A DNA stretch of 64,000 bases from Pseudo-nitzschia pungens. Taxonomy: Eukaryota > Bacillariophyta > Bacillariophyceae > Bacillariales > Bacillariaceae. Below the pieces are notes generated by a model that was not told where the DNA came from, did not search any database, and saw nothing but the letters and a program-made list of their open reading frames with translations. A program made the translations under genes and the position numbers. Location of the stretch: positions 1,108,501-1,172,500 of the forward strand of contig CM074760.1 of the NCBI GenBank assembly GCA_037355855.1. Reading direction: 5' to 3'. This document shows, in pieces, positions 43,044-54,547 of this stretch. Positions within the stretch are counted from its first letter, which is position 1; every line of letters starts with the position of its first letter.

Positions 43044-45447
43044 TTGGATAGAAGCATGAAGCTTTCATCTTGCCTCATCATGGCCGTCGTCGGTAACATG
43101 ATGCGTTTGTCCCGCGTTCGTGGTTTCAGTGTTGCTCGACGACAAGTAGCGGCGATGGCACCCGTTCGAGCCAGCAGTGCTGCGAAAAATCTTTTCTTCC
43201 AACGGTCGTCTACCTGTTATGCGGCTGCCACTGCCAGAAGATCTTCATCAGTTAGGTACATGTCGACGGCGTCAACATCGGCTCCCGCGGTTGCCATCAA
43301 AAGCATCGGATTTGTAGAGGAGGCCGTTTTGGAAGCATTGAACGAATTATTTGATCCCGCCGAAGTAGCTCGGGGTGCTGCACTTGCCAAACTGAACAAG
43401 CCAAAAAAGAAGAAAAAGAAAAAAAAGAAAACCGAAGATTCGGCTGCTCCAGAACCAGCCGAACCAGAAATGAGCGAAGAAGAAAAGCAAGCTATAGGTG
43501 ATGCTGCTGCTGCCGAAGCAAAGCCATTCGCGTTATCAGACACAATGGTGACACTTGCGACAAGGTCTGATTTCGGAGATTACCAAGTAAATGCCGCTAT
43601 GGGATTGGCGAAAAACGTTGGCATGAATCCACGGGAGTGTGCTGCCAAGATTGTCGAAAAAATTCTTCCAAAAATCGAGGATTGCATGGAAGAACCCGAA
43701 ATCGCCGGACCCGGTTTCATCAACCTCAGATTCAAAAAGGACTATCTGACTTCGGCCGCCCGAGCTATGGCCGAGGACGCCACAGGACGATTGGCACAAC
43801 CCAAAAACTCCAAACCACAAAAAATTGTCGTTGACTATTCCTCCCCCAACATTGCGAAAGAGATGCATGTTGGACACTTGAGATCCACCATCATTGGTGA
43901 TACTTTGAGTAACTTGCTTGAATTTGGAGGTCACGAAGTCGTGAGATTGAACCATGTCGGTGACTGGGGGACGCAATTTGGTATGTTGGTTGAACACTTG
44001 CGAGACGAGTACCCCGCCGCCCTCAACATCGAAACATCGCAGGATGTCGACCTGGGGAACTTGGTGGAACTCTACAAGGCTGCGAAGAAGAGGTTCGATG
44101 TTGATGAGGACTTTAAAACACGCGCTCGAGAGGGAGTCGTGAAGCTACAAGCCGGTAACGAAGAAGAACTTGCCGCGTGGCAAGCTCTTTGTGCTGCTTC
44201 TCGGGTTGAATATCAAAAGATTTACGACATGCTCAACATTAAGGGTCTGGAAGAAAGAGGCGAGTCTTTCTACAATCCCTACCTTAACGATGTCGTTAAA
44301 AATTTGGAAGAACAAGGTCTTGCTGTCCAAAGTGAGGGAGCTACTGCAGTTTTCCTTGATGGTGTAAGTAGGGCCCACAAGTTTTCCTTTTGCTCTGTTG
44401 TTCCAACTGCAGGAGGTCATACATAGAGTTCTTCATAGACGCGGGGAAGGTTCAAAACACATCGAACTCCAAGCAAAAAATCCAAATCGATCCCTCGTAT
44501 TTCCCTCACCCTCATTCTCTCTTTGTTCTCTCGAATGGATCGAACAGTACGAAAACAAAGATGGCACTCCGCTGCCTATGCTTGTCCGAAAGTCCGATGG
44601 TGGATTCAACTATGCAACAACTGACTTGGCAGCTATCCGACACCGAGTTGAAATGGCCAGAGAAGATGGGGGAGAAAGTGCCGATCGTGTCTTGTACGTA
44701 ACAGATGCTGGACAATCGCAACACTTTGAAATGGTCTTCAAAGCCGCGAAGCTAGCGGCATACGTCCCAGAGACTTCTTCTCTCGAACACGTGCCGTTTG
44801 GATTGGTCCAAGGCGAGGACGGAAAGAAGTTTGCGACTCGTTCTGGTGACACGGTGAAGTTGAAGGATTTGTTGGATGAATCTGTGCGGATTGCAGGAGA
44901 AGATCTTCGATCCAGACCCGAAAATGGAAATATTGACGATGAAACGATCGAAAATGTTGCAAGGATAGTCGGTGTGGGTGCTGTGAAGTACGCTGATTTG
45001 TCAATGAATCGAGAATCCAACTACAAGTTTAGCTACGATCGAATGCTGAGCTTGAATGGAAACACTGCTCCTTACATGCTGTATGCGTACGCACGAATCT
45101 GTGGAATCATCCGCAAATCGAGTCAACAAGAAACGACAGATAAAATCGAATGGCCTGAGGCGTCCGACATTGTAATCACCCATGACACCGAATTGGAACT
45201 CATCCGAAACTTGGTCCGATTACCAGATGTGTTGAACGAAGTCGAAAGAGACTTGTACACTAACCGAATGTGCGACTACCTCTTCGAGACGAGTCAGAAG
45301 TTTAGCAAGTTTTACGAGAACTGCTCTGTGAACAATGCCGAAAGTCCGGAAATCAAAGCAAGTCGTATGACTATATGTACTGCCACAGCAGGTACAATTC
45401 GATTGTTGTTGACTTTGCTTGGAATTGAACTTGTGGAACGACTCTAG
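43044..45447 (+). CDS. RARS: Arginyl-tRNA synthetase with organelle-type leader
   Basis: Two exons, 43044-44363 and 44548-45447, joined in phase 0 across a 184-bp intron, giving 739 residues. This class I synthetase charges tRNA-Arg. Seen in order: the HIGH-type motif in SSPNIAKEMHVGHLRST (about 272-288), NHVGDWGTQFGML, SDGGFNYATTDLAAI, KFATRSG (KMSKS replacement of ArgRS) and the anticodon-binding DALR-type domain from NTAPYMLYAYARI to a C-terminus ending ELVERL. The first 80 residues start with a hydrophobic signal-like stretch, then Arg/Ser/Ala-rich sequence with VRGFSVARR, so targeting to plastid and/or mitochondrion is likely. A run of nine or more Lys with Pro/Ala/Glu follows at about 116-140. 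It may be dual-targeted. Confidence 0.93.
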
Positions 45448-45714
45448 TCTTAAAGTATTAGTGAGCATTGAAATCCGTTGTTATACCTTGTGCCAACCTA
45501 ATGAAACTAGTGTAATTCTTTATGGGTCCCCATTTCTTGTTGCATGGGTGCCGACATCATCTAGTCCGGGCTACTTAGGCTCCTAATCTCAAGCGGTTTT
45601 GTTTGGTTCCCATCGCTTGGGTGAAGTGTCATCTATACTGTGCCACTAAAAGTGTTTGTGAAAGAAGAGAAGAATATTCCCGGCTGTACGTCTTGACACT
45701 TTCAATACCGGCGA

Positions 45715-47418
45715 TCAAGTTACATTGATACTTATTCGATTGGAATTGCTATCCTCAACAATGGTCACCTCCGATGACGCGTTCCAACCCTGCTCGTGAA
45801 GCTCCTTTTGCAGATGTGGAAACGTTTCCTCGAGTTGCATGTGTGTTTTTCGAACGACTTGTTGTTCCCAAGACTCTTTTTTCCTTTCTACCAATGCTGG
45901 TTCATCCTTTGGATCAGCGAATGCCATCGTTGAATCAGTCGGCGCAGCATCTATGGTTCCAAAATCCATTTGGGGTCTCGTGGCGTATTCGCGAATCAAG
46001 CATGCGTGATACATGCCTCGCAAAAGGTCCTTCTCTTCTGCATCCTGAAAATAGATTATATCGACGCGCTGATTTCTTTGGTCAAAACGTATTAGATACG
46101 CCTCGTTAGGTGCCAATTTTAGGCATTGTTCAAGCTCGCCAGGAGTTTGACACACCTTTTGCAGCGGCCGTCCGATGCTCAGCCACTCCAAGATGGAATT
46201 GGTAGAGAGCAACGGAAAGAAAGCTTCGATCTTGGCAATGTCCGCAGGAGTAGGTATTCGTTCTCGGTTTGACCGAATGTATTCTTCCAGGACCAGATGC
46301 AATCGGTGGCAGTTGAAATGAGCCAGTGGCACTTTTTGCAAACTCAGGTATGTGCATACCTGGTGAATGGCCGACAGGAAAACAAAACACATTCCGAAAT
46401 TAAATGTATCGAGATGCAGCAATTTCGACAGACCTATTCCCAGAGAGGTTCCAGCAAGAGAAGCCATCATGCTCTGCGATCCGGCCTTGACAGTGACATC
46501 TCCCAGGTTCCCCGATATGGCCAACGATTGATGCAGTGATGCTCGACTGGCACTGGCGGTCAAAAAGCTAATGTTTTTCCCAATGTTGGCGATGCTTGCC
46601 ACGGGCAATACCAGGGACGGGTGACACAGCGGCGCAAAAATTTCCATCATTGTAGCTCCATCCTGGGCTAACGCAGAAACCATCCGCCATCGCTTTGGAT
46701 CGCTATCAAAGGCCTTTGTCTTGCCCATTTGCGATGCGAACACAATCCCTCCGAGTTGTCCCATAAAGTCTTTCATCACCCAATTCAAGGCTCCTGCCAT
46801 GATACCACTGCTGCCTTGCCCGACTATCCCAACGGCCAACAAAAGAGTCTGCGTAGACAACACCATTGCGGCCGATCCAGCAACCGATGCGGTGAAGCTG
46901 AAGGAGACGAAACCAAGATAGCCCGGTGCGACACTGTGAGGATATCGAGCGGGCAACAGCAGCGATATTGTTTTCTTTGGAAGAGTTTGCATCCGAGTTT
47001 TCGGATCGTCGTGTTTTGTTTTGGTCTTCGCCCATGGAGTCGCATTCTCATCCGTGCTCGTTTCCTCATTTTCGAGTGTACCGCGAGACGCATACACGGT
47101 TCCGGATGTGTTTTCTTCACCATCCGACGCATTCAGCCTGGATACGGGACATTCCGTTACTCGAATTGTCGGGCGTTTGTGTGGCGCCTTCGCTCTTTTT
47201 ATCGAAGAATGATACAAACATCGTTTTTCCTTCCGAAACTGCAGGCATGCATTGTATCCCGCCAACTGATCAAAGCTGCAAAGCAGTCCGCAATCGAGGT
47301 GACGATACCTGAGGCGAGTGGAAGGAACCGTTGACGAAACGAAAGCTGTCACTGTAGCAGGAGTTTGGACTTGCGGAAGGCGACGAGGCAGTAGCAAGGG
47401 CCTTCTTATCAGAGACAT
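45715..47418 (-). CDS. RUS family (DUF647) protein
   Basis: Single-exon frame of 567 codons. The DUF647 (ROOT UVB SENSITIVE) domain is recognised from LLPARYPHSVAPGYLGF (about residue 152), then YxxF-like and Gly-rich membrane segments, AGALNWVMKDFMGQLGGI, DPKRWR, FAPLCHPSLVLPVASIANIGKN and the AGSQSMMASLAGTSLGIGL block. Plant RUS1/RUS2 act in plastids in UV-B and vitamin-B6-related signalling; the biochemical function is unknown. The Arg/Ser-rich first 100 residues look like an organelle leader. The C-terminal 150 residues are family-typical. It converges with ArgRS (267 bp apart) and diverges from the REEP gene. Confidence 0.87.
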   Translation of the reverse strand: MSLIRRPLLLPRRLPQVQTPATVTAFVSSTVPSTRLRYRHLDCGLLCSFDQLAGYNACLQFRKEKRCLYHSSIKRAKAPHKRPTIRVTECPVSRLNASDGEENTSGTVYASRGTLENEETSTDENATPWAKTKTKHDDPKTRMQTLPKKTISLLLPARYPHSVAPGYLGFVSFSFTASVAGSAAMVLSTQTLLLAVGIVGQGSSGIMAGALNWVMKDFMGQLGGIVFASQMGKTKAFDSDPKRWRMVSALAQDGATMMEIFAPLCHPSLVLPVASIANIGKNISFLTASASRASLHQSLAISGNLGDVTVKAGSQSMMASLAGTSLGIGLSKLLHLDTFNFGMCFVFLSAIHQVCTYLSLQKVPLAHFNCHRLHLVLEEYIRSNRERIPTPADIAKIEAFFPLLSTNSILEWLSIGRPLQKVCQTPGELEQCLKLAPNEAYLIRFDQRNQRVDIIYFQDAEEKDLLRGMYHACLIREYATRPQMDFGTIDAAPTDSTMAFADPKDEPALVERKKESWEQQVVRKTHMQLEETFPHLQKELHEQGWNASSEVTIVEDSNSNRISINVT

Positions 47419-48076
47419 GATGGTTCACTGATTTCCATTCTCAAGTTTTACGGTCCTGTTTTGAAAAGGTATCCATCGACGGATTCGGTGATCGGTGACA
47501 CCGAGGAACAGAAAACAAGAGTTACACATCATCATCTTCATAATTGTTTCTGTCCGAGATACGAAATTTGTACTCGTACAGTTATGTACCGGTAATCTTA
47601 TGTAGTCCGTAGCACCAGGTTGTCTGGTCGAATCCGGGATCAGTCACTTCTTTGTTCTCGCATCTGTTTTTTCGGTTGTCTTGCGAGCGGTTCTTTCGCT
47701 GTCATACCCTCTTACGGGAATGAACAGTCACGACTACAGACCCGCCATGCGCGTAAAAATGACTCACGTCCTACAGCTTTTTCAAATTTCTGTTAGAGTG
47801 TTGGTGTCGGCAATGAACAGAACCCTTTCAGCGATGGGTGATGCGCTCAGCGAAGAGAGTCAGTCGTTCCGAACCGCACGAACAATCACTACTCGTACGG
47901 AGGACGGCATTCCGGAACAGAAGGTCCCGCTTTTCATTCGTACTGGTAAACCTTACCGTACGGTAGGAACGGAATCCATCCATCATACCCCCCTGTTTTA
48001 CAACAAAAAGTAACTTGTGTCCTTATTACCTCCGAAGAACAAAGGCAGAACAGATTGTATAGTGACAAAAGATACC
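47419..48076. other. Shared 5' region of RUS and REEP genes
   Basis: Divergent promoter region. It contains a GTACCGGTA site near 47586 and an inverted TACCGTACGGTA near 47953. The 110-codon frame at 47681-48013 has no recognised content. Confidence 0.5.
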
Positions 48077-48987
48077 ATGGATAAAGTATTGGAAAAAGTC
48101 GAGCCTGTTGTCAACAAGATTGACGGCTTCATTGCCAAGTATCCTGCTGTGACCCAATATGGTATGTCCTCTTTGCGGCGTGCGGGGTGCGGCGTGCGCC
48201 GTTGTTGGTTGATTATGCGGTCGGCTTCCCGTCAGCTAAGTTGTGTTGACCGAGATGCCGCGAGTGAGAGGTGATACGATCTCAATGGGTAGGGTTTTGA
48301 GGGCAGAGGTTACAAATTCAGTTGAAAAATTGCAATACAATGCGTTCGCGAAACAACGTGACCAACCTCTCTCGGTCCGTCACCGTTGCCGGGAACGCGG
48401 GAAGAGCTTCTTCGCAAAATTCGATGTTTTTTGTTCAAAAGTAACCTTAGTTGAAAATATGTTCGTGTGATGTCCTATCGGATAGTTACGATCAACTTAT
48501 TGTCTAACAACTCTAATATCTTTCTTTTCCCTTTTTGTAATTCGTTACCAACACACAGAACGGTTCAAGGATTTGGAGGAGAAGACTGGGTACCCCAAGG
48601 TCCTTTTCTTCCTCGCTTCCTGTTCTCTCGTAACGATTTTGGTGCTTGTCACTGGTGGAATGAAGCTCGCGTCGAATTTGATTCGGCTTTTTGTATCCCG
48701 CGTACATGTCGTTTAAAGCCTTGGACGGAGGCAAGGGTGCGGACGGCGATGCCACACAATGGATGATGTACTGGATCATCTTCTGCTCCGCCAACCTTGT
48801 GGACGAAACCTTCTCGTTCATTTCCACATCGATTCCCATGTACTACTTTGTGAAAATTGCTGTCGTCGTTTGGTTGTACCATCCACGAACCACCGGTGCA
48901 CAGCTTATCTACGCCTCGGCTATGAGACCCTACATCCTGCCGATGATGGAAGGATCTCCCGTCAAGACGACATCTAAGATGGACTAA
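48077..48987 (+). CDS. REEP/DP1/Yop1 (HVA22/TB2) ER-shaping protein, one 1-base frame interruption
   Basis: Two exons, 48077-48161 and 48559-48987, joined in phase 1 across a 397-bp intron; about 170 residues after correction. The TB2/DP1/HVA22 family inserts hairpins in the ER membrane and bends tubules. Seen are KTGYPK, two hydrophobic segments (VLFFLASCSLVTILVLV and following), YPAYMSFKAL, WMMYWIIFCSANLVDE and KIAVVVWLYHPRTTGAQLIY, all family landmarks. The frame breaks in the T5 run at 48688-48692. Removing one T gives RLLYPAYM, the expected join; as read, a stop follows within 9 codons. A GTAACCTTA motif lies in the intron near 48440. Confidence 0.87.
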
Positions 48988-50525
48988 AGTGCACTTGCCT
49001 TTGCTCCGAAAGAGAAAATCGTCGACAACTCTCCTTGTGTTGACCGGGTCTAAAAAGAGATCCGTATTTCTACAAGGAAACGATACATGATGCAGGATAC
49101 GCAAAATCAATCTGCCAAGTGGGCCTGTCGTGTGCGCCCATTCTATTCAAGTTTGCATTTCTTATTTCCCTTGTGGGCCTGTCGTGTGCGCCCACCCAGG
49201 TTGGATTTTGTGGGGGATTCAATTGTCTGAACCAAGATATCAAGGAAAAATCAGAACGTTTGTTTAATGAGTACATATTTTGTTGTAAAAAAATAACCAT
49301 AAATCGATTTATATTAGTTTGTCTACAACATATACTTTTTAGGGAGGGAAGGATTCCAGTGCCAACTAAAGTGCCAACTGGAATGAATTCCTTTTCGTAA
49401 CAAGAGCATCACTTAGATGGTACTCCGTCACTGCGTCGAGAGTCATTGTAGCAGATTTGGTTGGGGAGAAGAATACTGTACTTTTGATGAACTCGTTACC
49501 AGAAAACAATGTCGCAGAGTGTGCTTGAGGATCGCTCATGGCATGCATTGCATCGTCCTATGATTGATGAAAGGTTTTCTTCCAGCCCATGAGGAGTAAT
49601 TTACCCCCGTATCACTACTACTACTAGTAGTACTACCTTACTACTACTACAACGAAAAGCAGGTCTATGAAAATATTGCGACGAGAGTAACAGAACAAAA
49701 CATCTTGTGTAGCGCAGGGCTTACCAGGTTCACAAAAAAGCATTTGGGAAACACTAGTAAGCCTATCCTCTGCTCAACAACCATCATGCTATGAACTTCT
49801 TCGGATTCTTATTATTATTATTAGTTGCTGCCGTTTGAATCAACAAGAATAATATATCGTACCGTTACTCCTCATAAATAATATTGGCGGATGACCAGTG
49901 GTGGCATCCTAATTTCTATCAATCCATACAAAGTTGCTGTAATTTTAATCTTACCGCAACTCACGGTTCAAGAAGTAATTATGGTGAGATTGGATTACTG
50001 TTACGAGTATGGTACCGGTATGGCGAAAGCCGATTATTGATGACACACCTTTTTTTTCTTCTGATAAATAAGGTTACTGGAAGTAGAAGTAAGACTTGAG
50101 GTTTAGTAAGGTGTTAGTTCTGACGACGTGACAACCAACAACAGCAGTAATGACCGTATTCATTAGACGTATGAAAAGTATACGGTACATTCGAGTGAGT
50201 TACCTACAGTAATGGTTGGTCTTGATTGAAACATCATTCTCAATCAAAATAATAGAAGTAAAGTAATTTCCCATGGATTCCTCCACAGCAACAAAGCGCG
50301 AATGAGCTACGAGTAACGCAAACCACAGGTTTCAGTGTTCATCTGTTGTTGAACGGTAACTTACTGTATAGTACCGTTCTTGTTCGTTATACGAGTACAT
50401 TTCGGTATTGTACGTATTTGGTGGCAAGACCATACCAAATACCGACACGGGCAGCTACCGGAGTGAGAAAGCAATTCGATCGCAAGGCAACACTTGTTCT
50501 AGCTATAACATAGATCACTCGAACC
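48988..50525. other. Intergenic stretch with hairpin repeats and trinucleotide repeats
   Basis: Holds the two 22-bp hairpin repeats (separate entry), an ACT/AGT block near 49615-49655, and motifs near 50012 (GTACCGGTA) and 50067 (TAAGGTTAC). No gene recognised. Confidence 0.55.
49119..49194. repeat. Two copies of a 22-bp hairpin-forming sequence
   Basis: GTGGGCCTGTCGTGTGCGCC followed by CA occurs identically at 49119-49140 and 49173-49194, 54 bp apart. Each copy can fold with TGGGC pairing to GCCCA. They lie about 130 bp after the REEP stop codon, possibly in its 3' untranslated region. Confidence 0.85.
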
Positions 50526-51054
50526 ATGGCTTCTATGCAATTCAACACATTCGGTAAGTGAATAGGTTCTTTGAGGGTCTTGACGCGGTAGGAGGACAAC
50601 CGAATGCATTCTACCTACTGCTGTGCATGATTTTTTCCCATCTTGTGGTTTGTTGTCGGATCAAAACTAATTCTATGGCATTCCTTTGGGGATTTTTGTC
50701 GCATGCTTTTGTTGCACTGGTAAACTTCCATCATGGGATTATGATAATCTAGACGCCTTTGAGGACGCCGAAGACAAGGGAGCCGGAACCTCGGAAGAGA
50801 AAGTTCACGTTCGTGTCCAGCAGCGAAACGGAAGAAAATGTATCACAACTGTCGCGGGCTTGGCCGATGATTTGGACATCAAGCGAATTTGCAAGGCGTT
50901 CAAAAAGAATTTCAATTGCAACGGTGCCGTACAGAAAGACGAGGACGTGGGAGAAGTTATTCAGCTTTCTGGTGATCAGCGAACAAACGTAAAAGAATTT
51001 CTCGTCGATCAAGAGATTTGCCACGGAGAAAGCATTGTCTTGCACGGTTTCTAA
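50526..51054 (+). CDS. SUI1: Translation initiation factor eIF1 (SUI1)
   Basis: Two exons, 50526-50553 (nine codons plus one base) and 50753-51054, across a 199-bp intron, giving 109 residues, the normal eIF1 length. eIF1 binds the 40S subunit near the P site and enforces start-codon selection. The SUI1 fold is seen from VHVRVQQRNGRKCITTVAGL through KRICKAFKKNFNCNGAV, VIQLSGDQR and VKEFLVDQEI to the C-terminal VLHGF. The acidic DAFEDAED lead-in is typical. No disruption. Confidence 0.95.
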
Positions 51055-51419
51055 ACACAACAATAATTGCAGTATCAATAGTTCCATGGGTTCATCGACT
51101 TTGGTGTCTTTCGGAACGTCTTTCTAGAATAAATAACTATAAATTTTTCGGTTGGACGTGTACTCGTAAACGTACATATACGCGTTGATGAAACAAATGA
51201 CGATGCAGTATTGGATCCCATTGGGATAAGAGTTGGAAGACACTTTTTATCTCACCTGAAATTTAGGTTTCAGCTATGATTTGAAGCCTCAGATGGTAAC
51301 GGGTGTCGTTTAGAAAGTTACGTGAAGAAGACAATCTGAGACTTGTTTCATCAACGAATGACAAAACGGGACATGGTGTTGACAGGAGCACTTCCTTTGC
51401 CTACATATGATTTTTTCGT
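51055..51419. other. Convergent 3' flanks
   Basis: Between eIF1 (plus) and the Gln-rich gene (minus). Nothing recognised. Confidence 0.5.
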
Positions 51420-54400
51420 CTATCGTAACTTGTCTTGTCCAGTGACATGCATTTCATGATGCACATCAAGCGGATCTTGTACTATCGATTGGTCGGTTGG
51501 ATAGTTCGGATTTTCTGGTTGCTGTTGCTGTTGCTGTTGCTGTTGCGGAGGAAATGAATGGTGGACAGAGTGTTGTGCACCAACTTGTGGTGGTTGTATA
51601 GAAATCGAAGCATCATTTGGAGCCTGTGTATGTATCTGCTCGTATGCTTGTTGATGATTGTGTTGTGGAAAAGCACTCTGCCGCTGTTGAGTATGTACCT
51701 GTTGCGGTGGAGGTAGATGTAATGTTTCAGTGGTAGGTGCAATACCTGTTTGGTTGTATTGAACCTGTTGGTGGTGGTGCTGCTGCTGCTGCTGCTGCTG
51801 GTGCTGCTGCTGCTCCCGATCTGAAGGATCAATTCTTCGTTCTGGAATTGGATCCGACTCCTGAGAGCAATAGTTCGTATGCACGGCGGTTGCCTCGTAA
51901 TTTTGATCTTGACGCTGATGCTGCTTGCTGTTGCTGTTCGTAGGAAATATTTACGACGTGTTGAGGAACAACGGGAAACTGCTCTGGGTTCTGTGGCGAA
52001 TATGATATGTGAATCATCTGTTGCGATTGTTGCGGCTGTTGCGGTTGTTCTTGTGCTTGAAGTGCGGGTGGATTTGCTTGTGAAAATTGAGCCTGTTGAG
52101 CAGGCACGTGCAGAGGCGCAGAAATCGGTGTGAGAGTGTGGTCCTGCTGTTGGTGATGGTTGTGTCCCTGCTGTGTCTGTTGTTGAGGTGGAAAGGCGTA
52201 CGTCATTGTTGGAGTAAATGACTGTGATTGTTGTGGTGATTGGAGTGGTGGTTGTAGTGGCGGTACAGCTACTTCGGTTGTGACAATAGACATGTGTTGC
52301 GCAATCGCTTGTGACTGTGCATGAAGTTGCGCTTCGGCCTGAGCCTCGGTTTGAGCTGCGTGCTGTGACGGTGTGGAAGAATGGTGGGCATTGAAAGCAG
52401 CTTCATGCTGCTGTTGCTGCTGCTGTTGCTGTTGCTGTTGCAGAGATGGCCGACCAATCGGCTGGGATATGGTCTGGTTTCGTTCTTGTGCTTCCAATTG
52501 GGTAGACGCTTGCACAGGTTGATCCAGGAAGTGATGATTGTGATTTTTGCTTGAAGGCGCTTGCAGTTGATATATTTGTGGTGGATGATGCTGTGAAGCT
52601 TGTGATTGTGGGTGCTGGTGCTGGTGCTGGTGTTGGTGTTGGTGTTGGTGTTGGTGCTGGTGCTGGTGGGATGGTTGTGGAAGTATTTGTTGCGGTGGGA
52701 TTTGCATCTCCATCGGAACCTGCACCGGATGGTGCTGCTGATGGTGCTGCTGCTGCTGCGGCAATGGTGCCGGGCCTGGTGGACAGCGCATCGGTTGCGC
52801 TGACATTGTTTCTGTTAGTGCCATGACTGGTGCTCCCGTGTACAATTCGCTCCCCCCTTGGAGGGTAGAGTTGAGCTGCTCGTGGTAACTCTGCGCATCC
52901 GGGATGGGTGCTGTTGCAAAGCTCGGCGTTACACTTTGTACGTGATTTGGTGTTAGGTGGTGATGCACACCAGGTTGCTGCGATGAACCCGCCGAAGCAG
53001 TGAGATGCTGCTGAATCTGTGGCATAGGTGTAGGTGTAGGTGGTGCTGGTGCTGGTCCTGTGATTGCTGCGGGAGTGATTTCAACATGCACGGGGGTCGG
53101 GACAATGTCCTCTGCGTGATTGTCGTCCGCCAACCTATTGTTGCTGTTGCTCCCGGTCGATGTGGTGGATAGCATCGACACGGATCGCTGGTGCATGGTT
53201 TGCAGGTTTTGTGGCGGTGATGCCCCTAAAATAGCGTTTATGGCCGCCTGCGCCTCAATATCTGCATGGGTATGGTTAAGGGTATGGGTTGCCACAGATC
53301 GATTCGTGGCGGCTGTGGATATCGACATATCGCTTGGTTCTGCTGCGTAGGTCGATTTACTGTCACCCGTTTGTTTGTATTTCGATACCACCCGTTCGAA
53401 TTCCTTTTCCGAGAAGTCAAATATCTCTGCTGCTAGTGCTTCGTTCGTGTCCACATCCCCGTAGAGAGAAGGATCCCAGACGTCCGCCCCGACATCTTCG
53501 TTGCTGTTGTTGTATTCACCGCCACGTTCTCCGGTTTGGTTATCGGCGTCCGCTTTGTCGTTGGCCAATGTCTTGGCGGATGCACTGCTCTTGCGTCGTT
53601 TGTTCTTGCTGCTTTCTTCGTCGTTTTTGGATTTGTTCTTGTTGCTTTTGTTCTTTTCTTTGATTCGTTTCTTTCGTTCGACGTTCCCGTGTCGTTCGCA
53701 AATGAACTGGGCCAAAACCATGTGGAATCCCTTGTCTCGCCCCCAGGCTCTGGCCAGGTGTCGAAAGGAAGCCCCCGGAACACCCGTGAGCACCAGAATT
53801 TCCATCCAGACCTAATTCTCGCTCCCAGCCCTCCAGTTGGGCAGCAGGGTTGTCGATTGGAAACATCCCCCGTGCCCGTCGTTCTTCGTTTCGATGCCAG
53901 GCCGGAGGCTTGAGAGTATCAAAGCCGTGCTTGAGATGGACAATCAGGGGGAGTTTCCGTGTATCGATTGGAGTTTTCTTCGTTGTCGTGTTGCCGTCGC
54001 CTCCGTCGTTTGTTTCGTTCTCTTCGCTGTAATCATTGACAAAGTTGAGACTCTTGGGAAGAATCTCGTCGTAGACACTAAAACCTTCTGCGGGCGGGGG
54101 AACATCGGTGTTTTCCACCTTTGGAATCGGCGTGGTCTTCCGTTTCATCGCCTTGAAGTGCGCCTTGCACATCTTGTCGAAATTTCCCTGGGCTTGCTTG
54201 GTACAGCCCGGAACCTTGCAAGTTTTTGGTTTGGCTCCGTGCCGTTGGCAGAGACCCTGAGATTTGACAATGCTGTTGCAGCCTTCGATCCTGCAATAGC
54301 GCCGCTTGTGTTTCAAAAAGAATTCGTTGTTTTCCATCAAGAGTGGCTGCACGGTTTTTGCATTCGATCTCTTGTTCTTCCCTCCCGCAGTAGAGCCAAC

Positions 54401-54547
54401 AGAATTCTTTGCAATTGGTCCGGAATCTTTTGCTGCCGTCGACGGCACGGCGGAGCAAAGAACCACTCCCGTCGCTTTGGATTTGACGGCATCGTCGCCA
54501 TTCTCCAGACGGGCAGTGCCAACGTCGGGTTCAACTCCAGGAGTCAT
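51420..54547 (-). CDS. Gln/His-rich protein with CxxH-type zinc fingers, two 1-base frame interruptions
   Basis: One long frame of about 1041 residues once two single extra bases (about 53805-53808 and 51924) are removed; the corrected length is then an exact multiple of three. The N-terminal part has paired Cys/His fingers, RYCRIEGCN...GLCQRHG and KTCKVPGCTK...MCKAHF (about residues 87-135), of the WRKY19-like type common in oomycetes and diatoms. Next comes WERELGL-MEILVLTGVPGASF with HLARAWGRDKGFHMVLAQFI, a conserved-looking block. The remaining 650 residues are low-complexity Gln, His and Pro, including alternating HQ and poly-Q runs. A transcription-related nuclear role is plausible but inferred. 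The start is the first ATG; upstream sequence in frame ends at a possible splice acceptor. Confidence 0.75.

Noticed and set aside
47681..48013. 110-codon plus-strand frame before REEP
   Set aside because: No recognisable content; overlaps the likely promoter.
52551..52826. Val/Gly/Ala-rich plus-strand frame
   Set aside because: Reverse reading of the HQ repeat in the Gln-rich gene.
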